A stretch of 64,000 bases of DNA, from the NCBI RefSeq assembly GCF_000241305.1, contig NZ_BAEH01000115.1:1-64000 (forward strand). Direction: 5' to 3'. The translations under genes and the position numbers were made by a program. Source of the stretch: Gordonia effusa NBRC 100432. GTDB lineage: Bacteria; Actinomycetota; Actinomycetes; Mycobacteriales; Mycobacteriaceae. Below the pieces are notes generated by a model. That model had not been told where the DNA came from and searched no databases. It saw only the letters and a program-made list of their open reading frames with translations. Of the stretch, positions 51,077 through 59,691 are shown one piece after another; the stretch's first letter is position 1; each line of letters opens with the position of its first letter.

Positions 51077-52648
51077 ATGTCGGAAAGTCGTGTCGGCACC
51101 CAGTTTGGCCCCTATCGTCTCGACGAACTCCTCGGTCGTGGCGGGATGGGGGAGGTTTATCGCGCCTACGATACGGAGAAGGGCCGCGTAGTAGCCCTTA
51201 AACTACTCAATCCGTCGCTTGCCAATGATCAGGTCTACCAGGAACGATTCCGCCGCGAATCGCGTATGGTCGCTCGACTAGGCGAACCGCATATCATCCC
51301 CATCCACGACTTCGGCGATCTCGAGGGTGTTCTCTACCTCGACATGCGACTGGTTTCCGGGCGCGATTTGCGCAAGGTCCTTACCGACGCCGGAAAACTG
51401 ACGCCGGAACGTGCCGTCGCGATCGTCGGGCAGATTGCCCAGGCTCTCGACGCCGCACATGCCGACGGACTGGTCCACCGCGACGTGAAGCCGGAAAATA
51501 TCCTCGTCACCGAAAGCGACTTCGCGTATCTCGTGGATTTTGGTATCGCACAATCGGATTCGTCGACCCACCTAACTCAGGCCGGGTCGACAATCGGTTC
51601 CTTCGCATATATGGCGCCCGAGCAGTTCGACAATGAGACGGCGTCGTCGGCGAGCGATATCTACGCCTTGGCCGCGGTTTTCTTCGAATGCCTCACCGGC
51701 CAGGTGCCGCACCCGGCGGCTACGGTGTCGAAAGCCATTAAGGCGGCCGTGCTCGACCCGACGCCGACGCTACGATCGCTCGATTCGCATTTGCCGGCGG
51801 CGCTAGAGCCGGTAATCGCTCGAGCGCTCGCGAAAGCGCCGGAGCAGCGCTACCCCTCGGCCGCGGAATTCGCGACCGAAGCCCACGCCGCGATCGACAT
51901 CGATTCCGCCGAGGCCTCCACGTCGGAACACACCATCTCATTGCTCAAACCCGACCACTCGCCCGTTCCATCGGCCGGTGCCACCACCGAGGTCATCGAA
52001 TCTGCTGCACCCGGTGCCTACGACGAGACGCAGTATCGTGTGCCCGCGTATTCGCCGACGGTCATTCGGCCGTCCGGTCCGGTCCAGTTGGGGCCGGGGA
52101 ATGTCTCGGCCCCGCAACCCGGATCCGTTTCCCAGCCGCACGCCGGGTATCTATCCCAACCGCAGCCGGCCTATGTCCCGCAGCCAGTCAGCGTTCCTAG
52201 TGCATACGTCACAGGCCCGCCCTACCCGCCGCCGCCGCAGCAGCGCTCGTTGATTCCAATCCTGGCCGGAATCGCAGTGGTCTTACTGATTCTGCTGGGC
52301 GCTGCCATTTTCATCGTGGCGACCTCTCAGGGAGATAGCACCCCGGTCAGCGATGACTCGATCGTGACGCAGACGGTGACGTCCACCCAAGATGCTCCTT
52401 CGGCGACGGTGCCGGCGCCGGAGTCCACCCAATGTGACACGACGGTTGGCGTCGGAACCAGCGTGACCAGTTGCGCGTTCGCGTTTGCGGTTCGCGACGA
52501 ATATTTGCGGACCGGAGCGAAGGGGCAGTCCCGGCAAGTCATTGCCTATAGTCCGAAGACTTTCCAGAGTTACGTGATGAATTGCAACCCGGAAGGCGAC
52601 GTCGTGGCGTGTCGCGGTGGAAATAATGCAGTCGTGGTCATCTATTGA
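51077..52648 (+). CDS. Receptor-type Ser/Thr protein kinase (PASTA-less Pkn type)
   Basis: A 523-residue kinase. N-terminal GRGGMGEVY (20-28), catalytic Lys42 in VALKLL, HRDVKPEN, DFGIAQ and MAPEQFD define a Hanks-type domain (about 10-270). A Pro/Gln-rich juxtamembrane linker (280-395) leads to a helix (about 393-418) and a small extracellular domain with four Cys. This domain (STQCDTTVG, VTSCAFA, YVMNCNP, VVACRGGNNAVVVIY) is a recurrent actinobacterial secreted module. It probably senses a cell-wall signal. A serine-hydrolase gene overlaps its end. Confidence 0.92.
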   Translation: MSESRVGTQFGPYRLDELLGRGGMGEVYRAYDTEKGRVVALKLLNPSLANDQVYQERFRRESRMVARLGEPHIIPIHDFGDLEGVLYLDMRLVSGRDLRKVLTDAGKLTPERAVAIVGQIAQALDAAHADGLVHRDVKPENILVTESDFAYLVDFGIAQSDSSTHLTQAGSTIGSFAYMAPEQFDNETASSASDIYALAAVFFECLTGQVPHPAATVSKAIKAAVLDPTPTLRSLDSHLPAALEPVIARALAKAPEQRYPSAAEFATEAHAAIDIDSAEASTSEHTISLLKPDHSPVPSAGATTEVIESAAPGAYDETQYRVPAYSPTVIRPSGPVQLGPGNVSAPQPGSVSQPHAGYLSQPQPAYVPQPVSVPSAYVTGPPYPPPPQQRSLIPILAGIAVVLLILLGAAIFIVATSQGDSTPVSDDSIVTQTVTSTQDAPSATVPAPESTQCDTTVGVGTSVTSCAFAFAVRDEYLRTGAKGQSRQVIAYSPKTFQSYVMNCNPEGDVVACRGGNNAVVVIY

Positions 52649-52680
52649 AAGCTCGCAGACGAATGAGGGGACAATACCCG

Positions 52681-53571
52681 GTGGCCAGTAGATGGGCAGG
52701 GACGGTTGCGATTGCCGCTGTAGCCGTGGTGCTGAGTGCATGCGGTCCGGCAGCCACTGAGACCCGCACGACGGTAACCAAAACCGTTGTGGCACCGGCC
52801 AGTTCGACGTCGACATCGAGTATGTCCGCACGTTCGGTCGCCGGCGCCGCTGAACTGCGCAGGGGCTGGAAGGCGTTGTCGCGCAGCCTATCTCAACCGG
52901 TCTCGGTCTCAATTGTTGGAGTCGGCGCTTCGTCGTGGCAGCGGATCAATCTGGGAACGCTAGGCACTCAGGTCGCATGGTCGACGATCAAGGTGCCGCT
53001 CGCAATCGCCGCCGAACGGAAGGATGGTCCGATGACCGCTACCTCAGCGGCGATCACTCAGTCCGACAACGCTTCTGCCGAGGCATTGTGGGCGTCGCTG
53101 GGAGGTGGTTCCCGCGCGTCGGAAGCGGTGATGGCGGTACTTCGGCAGGCGGGGTCGAACGCTCAAGTGCCGAGCAGGCGCCTTCTCGCGGGTTTCACCG
53201 TCTTCGGTCAGACGCCGTGGCCGACATCCGATGCCGCGATCTTCGCAGCGAATCTGCCATGCCTACCCGACGCCAACCGCGTGCTCGGCTATATGGGGAA
53301 TGTCGCGGGCAATCAACAGTGGGGTGCGCAGATCATGGCCGCCCCGACGTCGACGGCGGTCAAAGGTGGCTGGGGGCCCAGTCCGGCGTCGGGATATGTG
53401 GTGCGGCAGATCGCAATCCTTACGTTCGGCGGAGGCGTAAAAACGGCGATCGCAATGACAACGGCAGCATCCGGCGGTTCGCTGGAAAGCGGTATCTCGA
53501 CCCTCAATCAGGTTGCGCGGTGGCTGAATACGAAGGTCGAACAGCTTCCGGGCGGCACATGCAGCAGGTAG
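52681..53571 (+). CDS. Beta-lactamase/PBP-like serine hydrolase lipoprotein
   Basis: A 296-residue lipoprotein (lipobox VVLSAC, Cys about residue 23). It carries the class A-type serine triad: STIK (SxxK), SDN and KGGWG (KTG-like), in the spacing of class A beta-lactamases and their non-lactamase relatives. The protein begins at GTG 52681, 10 nt after GAGGGG; ATG 52663 and TTG 52645 are in-frame alternatives. It overlaps or nearly abuts the kinase and is a paralogue of 54629-55528. Whether it hydrolyses beta-lactams or is a peptidoglycan carboxypeptidase-like enzyme is open. Confidence 0.8.
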   Translation: MASRWAGTVAIAAVAVVLSACGPAATETRTTVTKTVVAPASSTSTSSMSARSVAGAAELRRGWKALSRSLSQPVSVSIVGVGASSWQRINLGTLGTQVAWSTIKVPLAIAAERKDGPMTATSAAITQSDNASAEALWASLGGGSRASEAVMAVLRQAGSNAQVPSRRLLAGFTVFGQTPWPTSDAAIFAANLPCLPDANRVLGYMGNVAGNQQWGAQIMAAPTSTAVKGGWGPSPASGYVVRQIAILTFGGGVKTAIAMTTAASGGSLESGISTLNQVARWLNTKVEQLPGGTCSR

Positions 53572-53644
53572 GTACCCACGACATGCCGATCGTCCCGATG
53601 CGAGCGAGTGCGCGGGAAGTTTTCTTTCATCAAGTGGGTGGGCA

Positions 53645-54466
53645 ATGCGAGGGCTAGTCGCCGCAGTTGCGGCGATTTTGGCGCTCAGCGGTTGCGCTTC
53701 GCCCGCTGACCCGCAGAATTCGACGACGGCCGTGCCCGGCACAGCGAGTGTCACCGAGAGTCGAGCGCCGCTCACGTCGTCGGCAGTCGCGTCCCCGGCG
53801 GCTATCTGTGCTGCTCCGGTCGTCGCACTCGATCCCGGACACAATCCGGTGCGCATCGAGTCTTTCGATCCGAAAACCGGTGTGGCGCAGATTGATTATC
53901 CAAATGGTGCCGAAGACGCGGATGCGTACTCGGTCGCGAGCCAGGTCGCGACGATCCTGCGGGCCCGCGGCTATCGGGTTGTTCTGCTGAAGCGGTCGCT
54001 GAGCGAGAGTGTGAGCTATCGCCAGCGGGTGGACCGTGCCGAGAAAGCGCGAGCCGCGATCGGAATCAGCATCCACACCAGCCCCGGTGTCAATGCGGTG
54101 TTCCCGCAACGGATTGGGCTATACCGCGAAGGGACTGGTGCCGGTGGCACCACCCGGCGCGTAACTTTCCGCACCACAGGCACCGCTGCGTCCAGTCAGC
54201 GCTTCGCCGTGATCATCGCCGGGGCCCGAAGTCGCGCAGAAGGCCACCGGGTCCCCGTGCAGGACAACGACTTCGGCGGGCGATCGCCGCTATGGTCCGG
54301 CAATATTCCGATCATCTCGCTGCTCGCGCAGAACACGCCGTGGGTTTACAACGAATTCAGCCCCGGGGAGGCTGGCGGCTCGGTCGCGGTGGCGGCCACT
54401 GCATTGCGCACTTACGCCCGGGGTATCGCCGAGGGAATCTCAGCAGCGCTGCCCCGTCATTGCTAG
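53645..54466 (+). CDS. N-acetylmuramoyl-L-alanine amidase-like lipoprotein (Amidase_3)
   Basis: A 273-residue exported protein with lipobox ALSGC and an Amidase_3 domain. LDPGHN provides the first zinc His, GAEDADAYSVASQ a Glu, ISIHTS the second His, and VYNEFS the catalytic Glu; this is the Rv3717-type amidase family. It would cut the amide between MurNAc and the peptide. It lies 73 nt after one serine hydrolase and 162 nt before its paralogue. It lacks cell-wall binding repeats. Confidence 0.82.
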   Translation: MRGLVAAVAAILALSGCASPADPQNSTTAVPGTASVTESRAPLTSSAVASPAAICAAPVVALDPGHNPVRIESFDPKTGVAQIDYPNGAEDADAYSVASQVATILRARGYRVVLLKRSLSESVSYRQRVDRAEKARAAIGISIHTSPGVNAVFPQRIGLYREGTGAGGTTRRVTFRTTGTAASSQRFAVIIAGARSRAEGHRVPVQDNDFGGRSPLWSGNIPIISLLAQNTPWVYNEFSPGEAGGSVAVAATALRTYARGIAEGISAALPRHC

Positions 54467-54628
54467 CTCGCGCACCAGGGGGAATGCGAGTATTGACCGA
54501 ATTTTGTGGCGTGTATGCAGCGGATCGATAACGTCCCGCTCACGTGACCGTTGCGGTTGGTGTCCGGACTGGCCGACTTGGTCGAGCGAACATAGGCTCC
54601 TGTTACTTGTGTGACTAAAGGGGCAGTT

Positions 54629-55528
54629 GTGGCTAAGAATATTCGGACGGCGATGATCGTAGTGCTCGCCGTGATCAGCATCATCGGTGCCGGCGGCGCC
54701 GTCGCATCGGCGCGGCCACTGCTGCCGTCGTTGGAGCAGGTCTTTCCGGCTCTCAAACTACCGCCAACATCGCAGCAGAAGCTCACGTCGAGCTTCGCCG
54801 CCCTGCGTAAGTCGATGGCGAAGCGTAAGTCGACGGCCGGTCCGATCGGGGTGGCTCTAGTTCCGATCGGCGGCGATAACGGATTGTCCTTCGGTCCGCT
54901 CAAGGTCGGACGAGCTTGGTCGACCTTCAAGGTGCCGGTGTCGCTCGCATCGCAACGCCGCAATGGTGTTGCGGTCGCGGGTGCGGAGGCAAAGGCGATC
55001 ATGCTCTCGGACAACGACGCAGCAGCGGACCTGTGGGGTTCGCTCGGCGGCAGTCGGCAAGCGGTCGACGCCGTGACCGGGATCTTGCGGGAAGGCCACG
55101 ACGCGGTGACCCGAGTATCGTCCGAACTCGACCTCCCCAAGTCGTATCCGGGCTACACCCAATGGGCATTGATCGACCAGGCCCGATTTGGTGCGCACCT
55201 GCCCTGCATGGCCGGTGCCGAACACATCGTTCGGTTAATGAGTTCTGTTGCGGCCAACCAGCAGTGGGGCGTCGCCAAGGTCGGACGTTCGCAGGGTGCC
55301 ACCACTGCGGTCAAGGGCGGCTGGGGGCCGGTCAGCGATACGCGACAGGGCTACATCGTGCGTCAGATCGCTCTCATCAACACCACAGCGGGGCAAGTCG
55401 CCGTATCAATGGCGGCAATTCCGCGCAGCGGATCGTTCGACGACGGAAAGCAGATGCTCAATAAGATTGGTGGCTGGTTGTCGAAGAATATGGCGTCGCT
55501 GCCGTTCGGTCAGTGCCCGCCGGTCTAG
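54629..55528 (+). CDS. Second beta-lactamase/PBP-like serine hydrolase
   Basis: A 299-residue exported protein, paralogue of 52681-53571. After an N-terminal signal/anchor helix (about 7-28) it shows STFK, SDN and KGGWGP, the class A-type SxxK-SDN-KxG triad, and a PCMAGAE/GQCPP Cys pair at the end. No lipobox, so it is secreted or signal-anchored, unlike its paralogue. GTG 54629 follows AAAGGGG by 6 nt. Its last 71 bp overlap the convergent YibE/F gene. Confidence 0.8.
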   Translation: MAKNIRTAMIVVLAVISIIGAGGAVASARPLLPSLEQVFPALKLPPTSQQKLTSSFAALRKSMAKRKSTAGPIGVALVPIGGDNGLSFGPLKVGRAWSTFKVPVSLASQRRNGVAVAGAEAKAIMLSDNDAAADLWGSLGGSRQAVDAVTGILREGHDAVTRVSSELDLPKSYPGYTQWALIDQARFGAHLPCMAGAEHIVRLMSSVAANQQWGVAKVGRSQGATTAVKGGWGPVSDTRQGYIVRQIALINTTAGQVAVSMAAIPRSGSFDDGKQMLNKIGGWLSKNMASLPFGQCPPV

Positions 55529-56933
55529 ACGCGGCCGGAAGTCGCACCAGCGCAACCGCTATCGCAGTAGTAAGCGGGACCGATAGCGCGATGGCGATTC
55601 CTCCGACGAAGGCGCGCACCAACTCGATGGCTACCTGATCGGTTGTGAGTAGGGAGCCGAATGGTTGCGACGCGACGGAGAACAGCAGTAGCAACGGCAA
55701 TGCGCTACCGGCATAGGCGAATACGAGCGTGTATACCGTGCTGGCGATATGGTCGCGGCCGATCCGCATCGCCGCCCGGAAGGTAGCTAAGCGCGAATGT
55801 TCGCCTGCGGCAGCAAGTTCGAAGGCTGCGGACGCCTGCGTAATGGTCACGTCGTTGAGTACGCCGAGGGTGCCGATGATGAAGCCGGCCAGAAGCAGCC
55901 CCGACACTGAGATGGACCCTTGGTAGAGCTGAAGATTCATCGCTTGATCACCGGAGAGGCCGGTGATCTTCGTGGTCTTGATGGCCAGCCAACTGAGTAT
56001 CCCGGCAAGCCCCAACGAGAACAACGTACCCAATAGTGCCGAACTGGTGCGCATGCTAATCCCGTGCGCTAAATAGAGCACCACGAACAGGATCAGCGCC
56101 GACGACACCACCGCGACACCAACCGGCGAGCTGCCCGCGAGAATGGCTGGCAAGGTGAAGATGCCAAGGACCGCGAATGCGAAGGCGAGTCCGATTACTG
56201 AGCGGAGCCCGCGCCACGCCGCGACGAGAACGATCGCGAGCACGAAGAGTATGGCCCACACCAGGATTGAGGGGCCGCGCGCGAAGTCGTAGAAACCGTA
56301 TCGAGCTGTCCCGTCGTAACCGGGGCTTATGCTGAGCCGAATCGAATCATCGACGTGCAATGTCGGCTGGCCGGCCTGCGGTTCGTCCGCGGTGGCCGGG
56401 TTGGGTTTCGGAGTGTCCGGGCCGCTACCCGACTGCGCTTTGTTCGTCGGAATCTGAATCAGCACCAGCTTGCCGGCGTCGTCGCCGGTATCGAGGCGAA
56501 CTGTTGAGTCGATGCACGGACCACTCGCGACCGGCGTGACCGGAATGGAGACGTCGTCGATGGCGACCCCGACGAGCTGATTTTGGCATGCGGCGCGGGT
56601 CTGCGACACGACCGTTGCGTTGACCGTGCGAATCGGACCGCCGTCAGCCGAACGGAATTGCATCGGGATCGGGTGATCCGCCGAAGACGGCCACAGCGCC
56701 ACTATCCCGGCGACGACCGCTACCGCGATGAGTCCGAGCAGGATCATCACAGTCAGGCGGGCCGCCCCGGATAGTGGCGCGGGGCCCGATCCCAGGCCGT
56801 GGCTGTGTGAATGAGCGGGCGGATCGGTAACAGGTGCGGTTCTTGCTGAATCCACCGGCGATCGTTCTGCGCCTGATCGCTCGGCAGGCGGGTCGGCGTG
56901 CGCGCGGTGTCGGCCAAAACCTGGTTGAGTCAC
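55458..56933 (-). CDS. YibE/F-family membrane protein
   Basis: A 491-residue polytopic protein. After a disordered N-terminus with AHSHSHG, one helix (about 60-85) and a soluble extracellular region, it has six or seven helices at about 215-445. FAFAVLGIFTLPAILAG, LYLAHGISMRTSSALLGTL, GVLNDVTITQASAA and MRIGRDHIASTVYTLVFAYAG are YibE/F signature blocks. Function is unknown; it may be a transporter. The GTG start at 56933 is my choice over upstream frames. The C-terminal 23 codons run opposite to the end of the serine-hydrolase gene. Confidence 0.85.
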   Translation of the reverse strand: MTQPGFGRHRAHADPPAERSGAERSPVDSARTAPVTDPPAHSHSHGLGSGPAPLSGAARLTVMILLGLIAVAVVAGIVALWPSSADHPIPMQFRSADGGPIRTVNATVVSQTRAACQNQLVGVAIDDVSIPVTPVASGPCIDSTVRLDTGDDAGKLVLIQIPTNKAQSGSGPDTPKPNPATADEPQAGQPTLHVDDSIRLSISPGYDGTARYGFYDFARGPSILVWAILFVLAIVLVAAWRGLRSVIGLAFAFAVLGIFTLPAILAGSSPVGVAVVSSALILFVVLYLAHGISMRTSSALLGTLFSLGLAGILSWLAIKTTKITGLSGDQAMNLQLYQGSISVSGLLLAGFIIGTLGVLNDVTITQASAAFELAAAGEHSRLATFRAAMRIGRDHIASTVYTLVFAYAGSALPLLLLFSVASQPFGSLLTTDQVAIELVRAFVGGIAIALSVPLTTAIAVALVRLPAASRPAGTDRTAATPYSSTTSHQSY

Positions 56934-56973
56934 GCCCGCCAGCCTAACCGCGCGTCGCCGCCCGATCTGGGAC

Positions 56974-57897
56974 CTAAAGCGGCAGCAGGATGTTCCTCGC
57001 CGAAGGGTCGGTACGCAGGAAGTTCTGTACCGCCGGATCCTTGAACGCCGCAACGAGTTTGCGAATATTGTCGGTGTTCTGCCATTTGGTGCCAATTGTC
57101 AGTTGGCCGGCAAACTCATCGGGTGCGGGCGGCGCGAAGATTTGCTTGGCGATGTCGATATTCGCGGCGAGGTAATACTCGGTGTAGCCGACCGCGGCAT
57201 CGAGGTCGGGGAGTGCGCGCGACTGAGCGGCGAAGTCGAGAAGCCGGAATTTCAGATCGCGCGGATTGCCGGCAATATCGTCCTGCGTGGCTTTCCACTT
57301 GTCCACGCCGGGCTTAAGGGTGATGAGTCCCGCTCGTTCGAGTAGAGATAGCCCCTGTGCCTCATTGGCCGGATCCGAATAGAGCGAAACCGTTGCGCCA
57401 GTAGGAAGTTGGTTGATATCTCGGTACTTTTCCGACCAGATGCCAAAGCCCCAGCGGAACACGGGGGTGGCAGCGACCTCCTGGAAATCAGGGTTCGCGG
57501 CGAGCACCTGCGACAGCCACAGTTTGTGCTGATACACGGTGCCGGCCACCTCGCCGTCGCTCACCGCACGGTTGAGGGTCGTCGAATCGGCAAGTCCTTT
57601 GAACGCGACCTTGATTCCGTGGCGAGGAGCTACTTCCTTGGCGATGTAGTTGACGAGGGCCTGTTCGGCCGCGTTTCCTTCGGCAGTCACGATGGTGAGG
57701 GTGGCGCCGGCGATCTCGTTGGAAGACTTGGTATCCGAACCTGATACCCGCCATCCGATGAGCGCAGCGACGAGTATGGCGACCACCGCGAGCCCGGCAA
57801 CGATGGGCCATCGGCGCTTAGTCCTCAGCTCAATGTCGTTGCCGCCCGGTGGCGTCGAATCGCTGGTGTCTTGGTCGTCTGCGGTAGTTGTGGACAT
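56974..57897 (-). CDS. metQ: MetQ/NlpA-type substrate-binding protein, membrane-anchored
   Basis: A 307-residue binding protein for methionine or a related sulfur compound. The NlpA domain (about 65-307) shows GIKVAFKG, TVYQHKLWLSQ, FGIWSEKY, VSLYSDPANEAQGL and YTEYYLAANI. Unlike normal MetQ it has no lipobox Cys; an N-terminal helix (about 34-54) with positive residues before it is the anchor. The ATG at 57897 follows AAGGAG. Last of the LLM-metN-metI-metQ operon. Confidence 0.88.
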   Translation of the reverse strand: MSTTTADDQDTSDSTPPGGNDIELRTKRRWPIVAGLAVVAILVAALIGWRVSGSDTKSSNEIAGATLTIVTAEGNAAEQALVNYIAKEVAPRHGIKVAFKGLADSTTLNRAVSDGEVAGTVYQHKLWLSQVLAANPDFQEVAATPVFRWGFGIWSEKYRDINQLPTGATVSLYSDPANEAQGLSLLERAGLITLKPGVDKWKATQDDIAGNPRDLKFRLLDFAAQSRALPDLDAAVGYTEYYLAANIDIAKQIFAPPAPDEFAGQLTIGTKWQNTDNIRKLVAAFKDPAVQNFLRTDPSARNILLPL

Positions 57898-57946
57898 AAG
57901 GAAGCTCCTTGATAGTTGGGAAGAGTGTGGAGTGCGGTGACTTTCG

Positions 57947-58666
57947 TCAGCGCCGGGCGAAGGCCGACGAGCGCTGGGGCGTGAGACGGCGTACCAATGC
58001 GTCGCCCGCCACTTGAATAATGGCAACGGTGATCACCAATGCGACGATCGTCGCGATCATCACGCCGTGGTCGAAACGCTGGTAGCCATAGGTGACGGCG
58101 ATGTAGCCGAGTCCGCCGGCGCCGATAGTCCCGGCTATCGTCGAGTACTCGATCATCGCGATGGTGTTGATGGTAAGTCCGCCAACGATATTCGGCAGTG
58201 CCTCGGGAATCTGGGCGGCGGTGATGATCTGATAGGGCGACCCACCGGACGCCTTCGCGACGTCAATCACTTCGGTCGGCACCGACCTCAGCGAGTTCTC
58301 AACGATACGGGTGAAGAACGCGATGCCGGCGATCGACATTGGCACCACCGCCGCTGCTATCCCGATATTCGTTCCGGTCAACAACCGGGTGAACGGGATG
58401 ATGGCGGTCATCAGGACTAGAAACGGCAGGGAGCGTCCAATACTGATCACCCAGGACAGTGGCGTATGCAGGGCTCGATTCTCGAAGAGTCCGCCCGGGG
58501 CCAGGTTATGAACGAGTGCGCCCAGCGGCAGCCCGACAACGAGTACCAGTGCCATCACGATGCCGACCATGATGACGGTGTCGAAGAACGCGGGAATCAG
58601 TAGATCGGGTATCTCGTCGACAGGAACCGAGATAGCCAGGATCGTCGGGGCGGTCGCTGCACTCAT
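57947..58666 (-). CDS. metI: MetI-type ABC permease
   Basis: A 239-residue permease of the methionine ABC family with five or six helices. ALVLVVGLPLGALVH, RSLPFLVLMTAIIPFTRLLTGT and the coupling EVIDVAKASGGSPYQII region with GGLGYIAVTYGYQRFDHGV are MetI marks. It overlaps metN by 4 nt. Works with MetN and MetQ. Confidence 0.92.
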   Translation of the reverse strand: MSAATAPTILAISVPVDEIPDLLIPAFFDTVIMVGIVMALVLVVGLPLGALVHNLAPGGLFENRALHTPLSWVISIGRSLPFLVLMTAIIPFTRLLTGTNIGIAAAVVPMSIAGIAFFTRIVENSLRSVPTEVIDVAKASGGSPYQIITAAQIPEALPNIVGGLTINTIAMIEYSTIAGTIGAGGLGYIAVTYGYQRFDHGVMIATIVALVITVAIIQVAGDALVRRLTPQRSSAFARR

Positions 58667-59691
58667 GCGGACACCCGCGCCAGTGTGTCGTGCGGGAGGT
58701 CAGTCCGCGCCGACAACGACTGTGCTTCCAACCCAAGCGATTTCGCGGATCGGAGAAAGTCGGTCTCGTTGATGGCTGCTATGCCAATCGTGACCTCACC
58801 GACGGCGATGCCATTCACCGACTGCACATTTGCGCCCAAAATTGATATGGGAGTGGATAATTCGACCGATAGGCGGTTGATCCAGTCCGCCGGTACCGCT
58901 GGTGAAGCATAGGTCACCGTGATCGGGACGGTGTTATGAGCTGCGGCCGTGGCCCGTCCGGGTGATCGGAGTTGGGCGCCCAGTGTTGACCGAGCGTCGA
59001 GTGCGATATCCACAACGTCGCCCTGCTCGACGAGAGTGCCGTGCTCGAGTCGCCCGACCCGATCGGCAACCGTCACAACGGTCTCCATTTCGTGGGTGAT
59101 GAGCACGACCGCCAGGTCGAGTTCGGTGCGCAATTCGGCCAGGAGTGACAGGTAACTATCGGTCGCTAACTGATCGAGTCCCGACGTCGCCTCGTCGCTC
59201 AGCAGCACAGACGGTTTGAGGGCGAGTGCTCGCGCGATGCCGACGCGTTGGCGTTGCCCGCCAGAAAGCTGATGGGGGTAGAGGTTGGCCTTGTCGGCGA
59301 GTCCTACGCGCTCAAGTAGCTCGGCAACCCGAGATTTCGTGGCTGCGGCGGTAGCGCCGAGATATTCAAGCGGCAGTGCGACATTCGCCGCGGCGGTTCG
59401 TCGCGATAGCAGACTTGAGGATTGAAATACGGTGCCGATGCGACGTCGTGCTTGACGAAGGCCGTCTGAGGTGAGTTGAGTCAGACTGTCTCCGTTGACA
59501 ATTACCTCGCCGAACGTTGGTCGCTCCAGCAAATTGATGCAGCGGGCCAGAGTGGACTTACCCGCACCCGACGGCCCGACGACGGCGAAAATCTCGCCCG
59601 ATTCGACGCTGAACGACACGTCATCGAGCACCGTGGACGAGGTGTCTTTAGTGCCGAATATCTTCGTGAGGTTCCGAACCGTGATCGTCAT
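58663..59691 (-). CDS. metN: MetN-type ABC ATPase with NIL domain
   Basis: A 342-residue ATPase. Walker A GPSGAGKST, Q-loop VFQSSSLL, signature LSGGQRQRVGIARAL, Walker B LLSDEATSGLD and switch His in THEM are canonical. The C-terminal NIL-like domain (about 260-335, VTIGIAAINETDFL) gives feedback in true methionine importers. The gene overlaps the LLM gene and metI by 4 nt each, so the four genes are one operon. Confidence 0.93.
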   Translation of the reverse strand: MTITVRNLTKIFGTKDTSSTVLDDVSFSVESGEIFAVVGPSGAGKSTLARCINLLERPTFGEVIVNGDSLTQLTSDGLRQARRRIGTVFQSSSLLSRRTAAANVALPLEYLGATAAATKSRVAELLERVGLADKANLYPHQLSGGQRQRVGIARALALKPSVLLSDEATSGLDQLATDSYLSLLAELRTELDLAVVLITHEMETVVTVADRVGRLEHGTLVEQGDVVDIALDARSTLGAQLRSPGRATAAAHNTVPITVTYASPAVPADWINRLSVELSTPISILGANVQSVNGIAVGEVTIGIAAINETDFLRSAKSLGLEAQSLSARTDLPHDTLARVSA

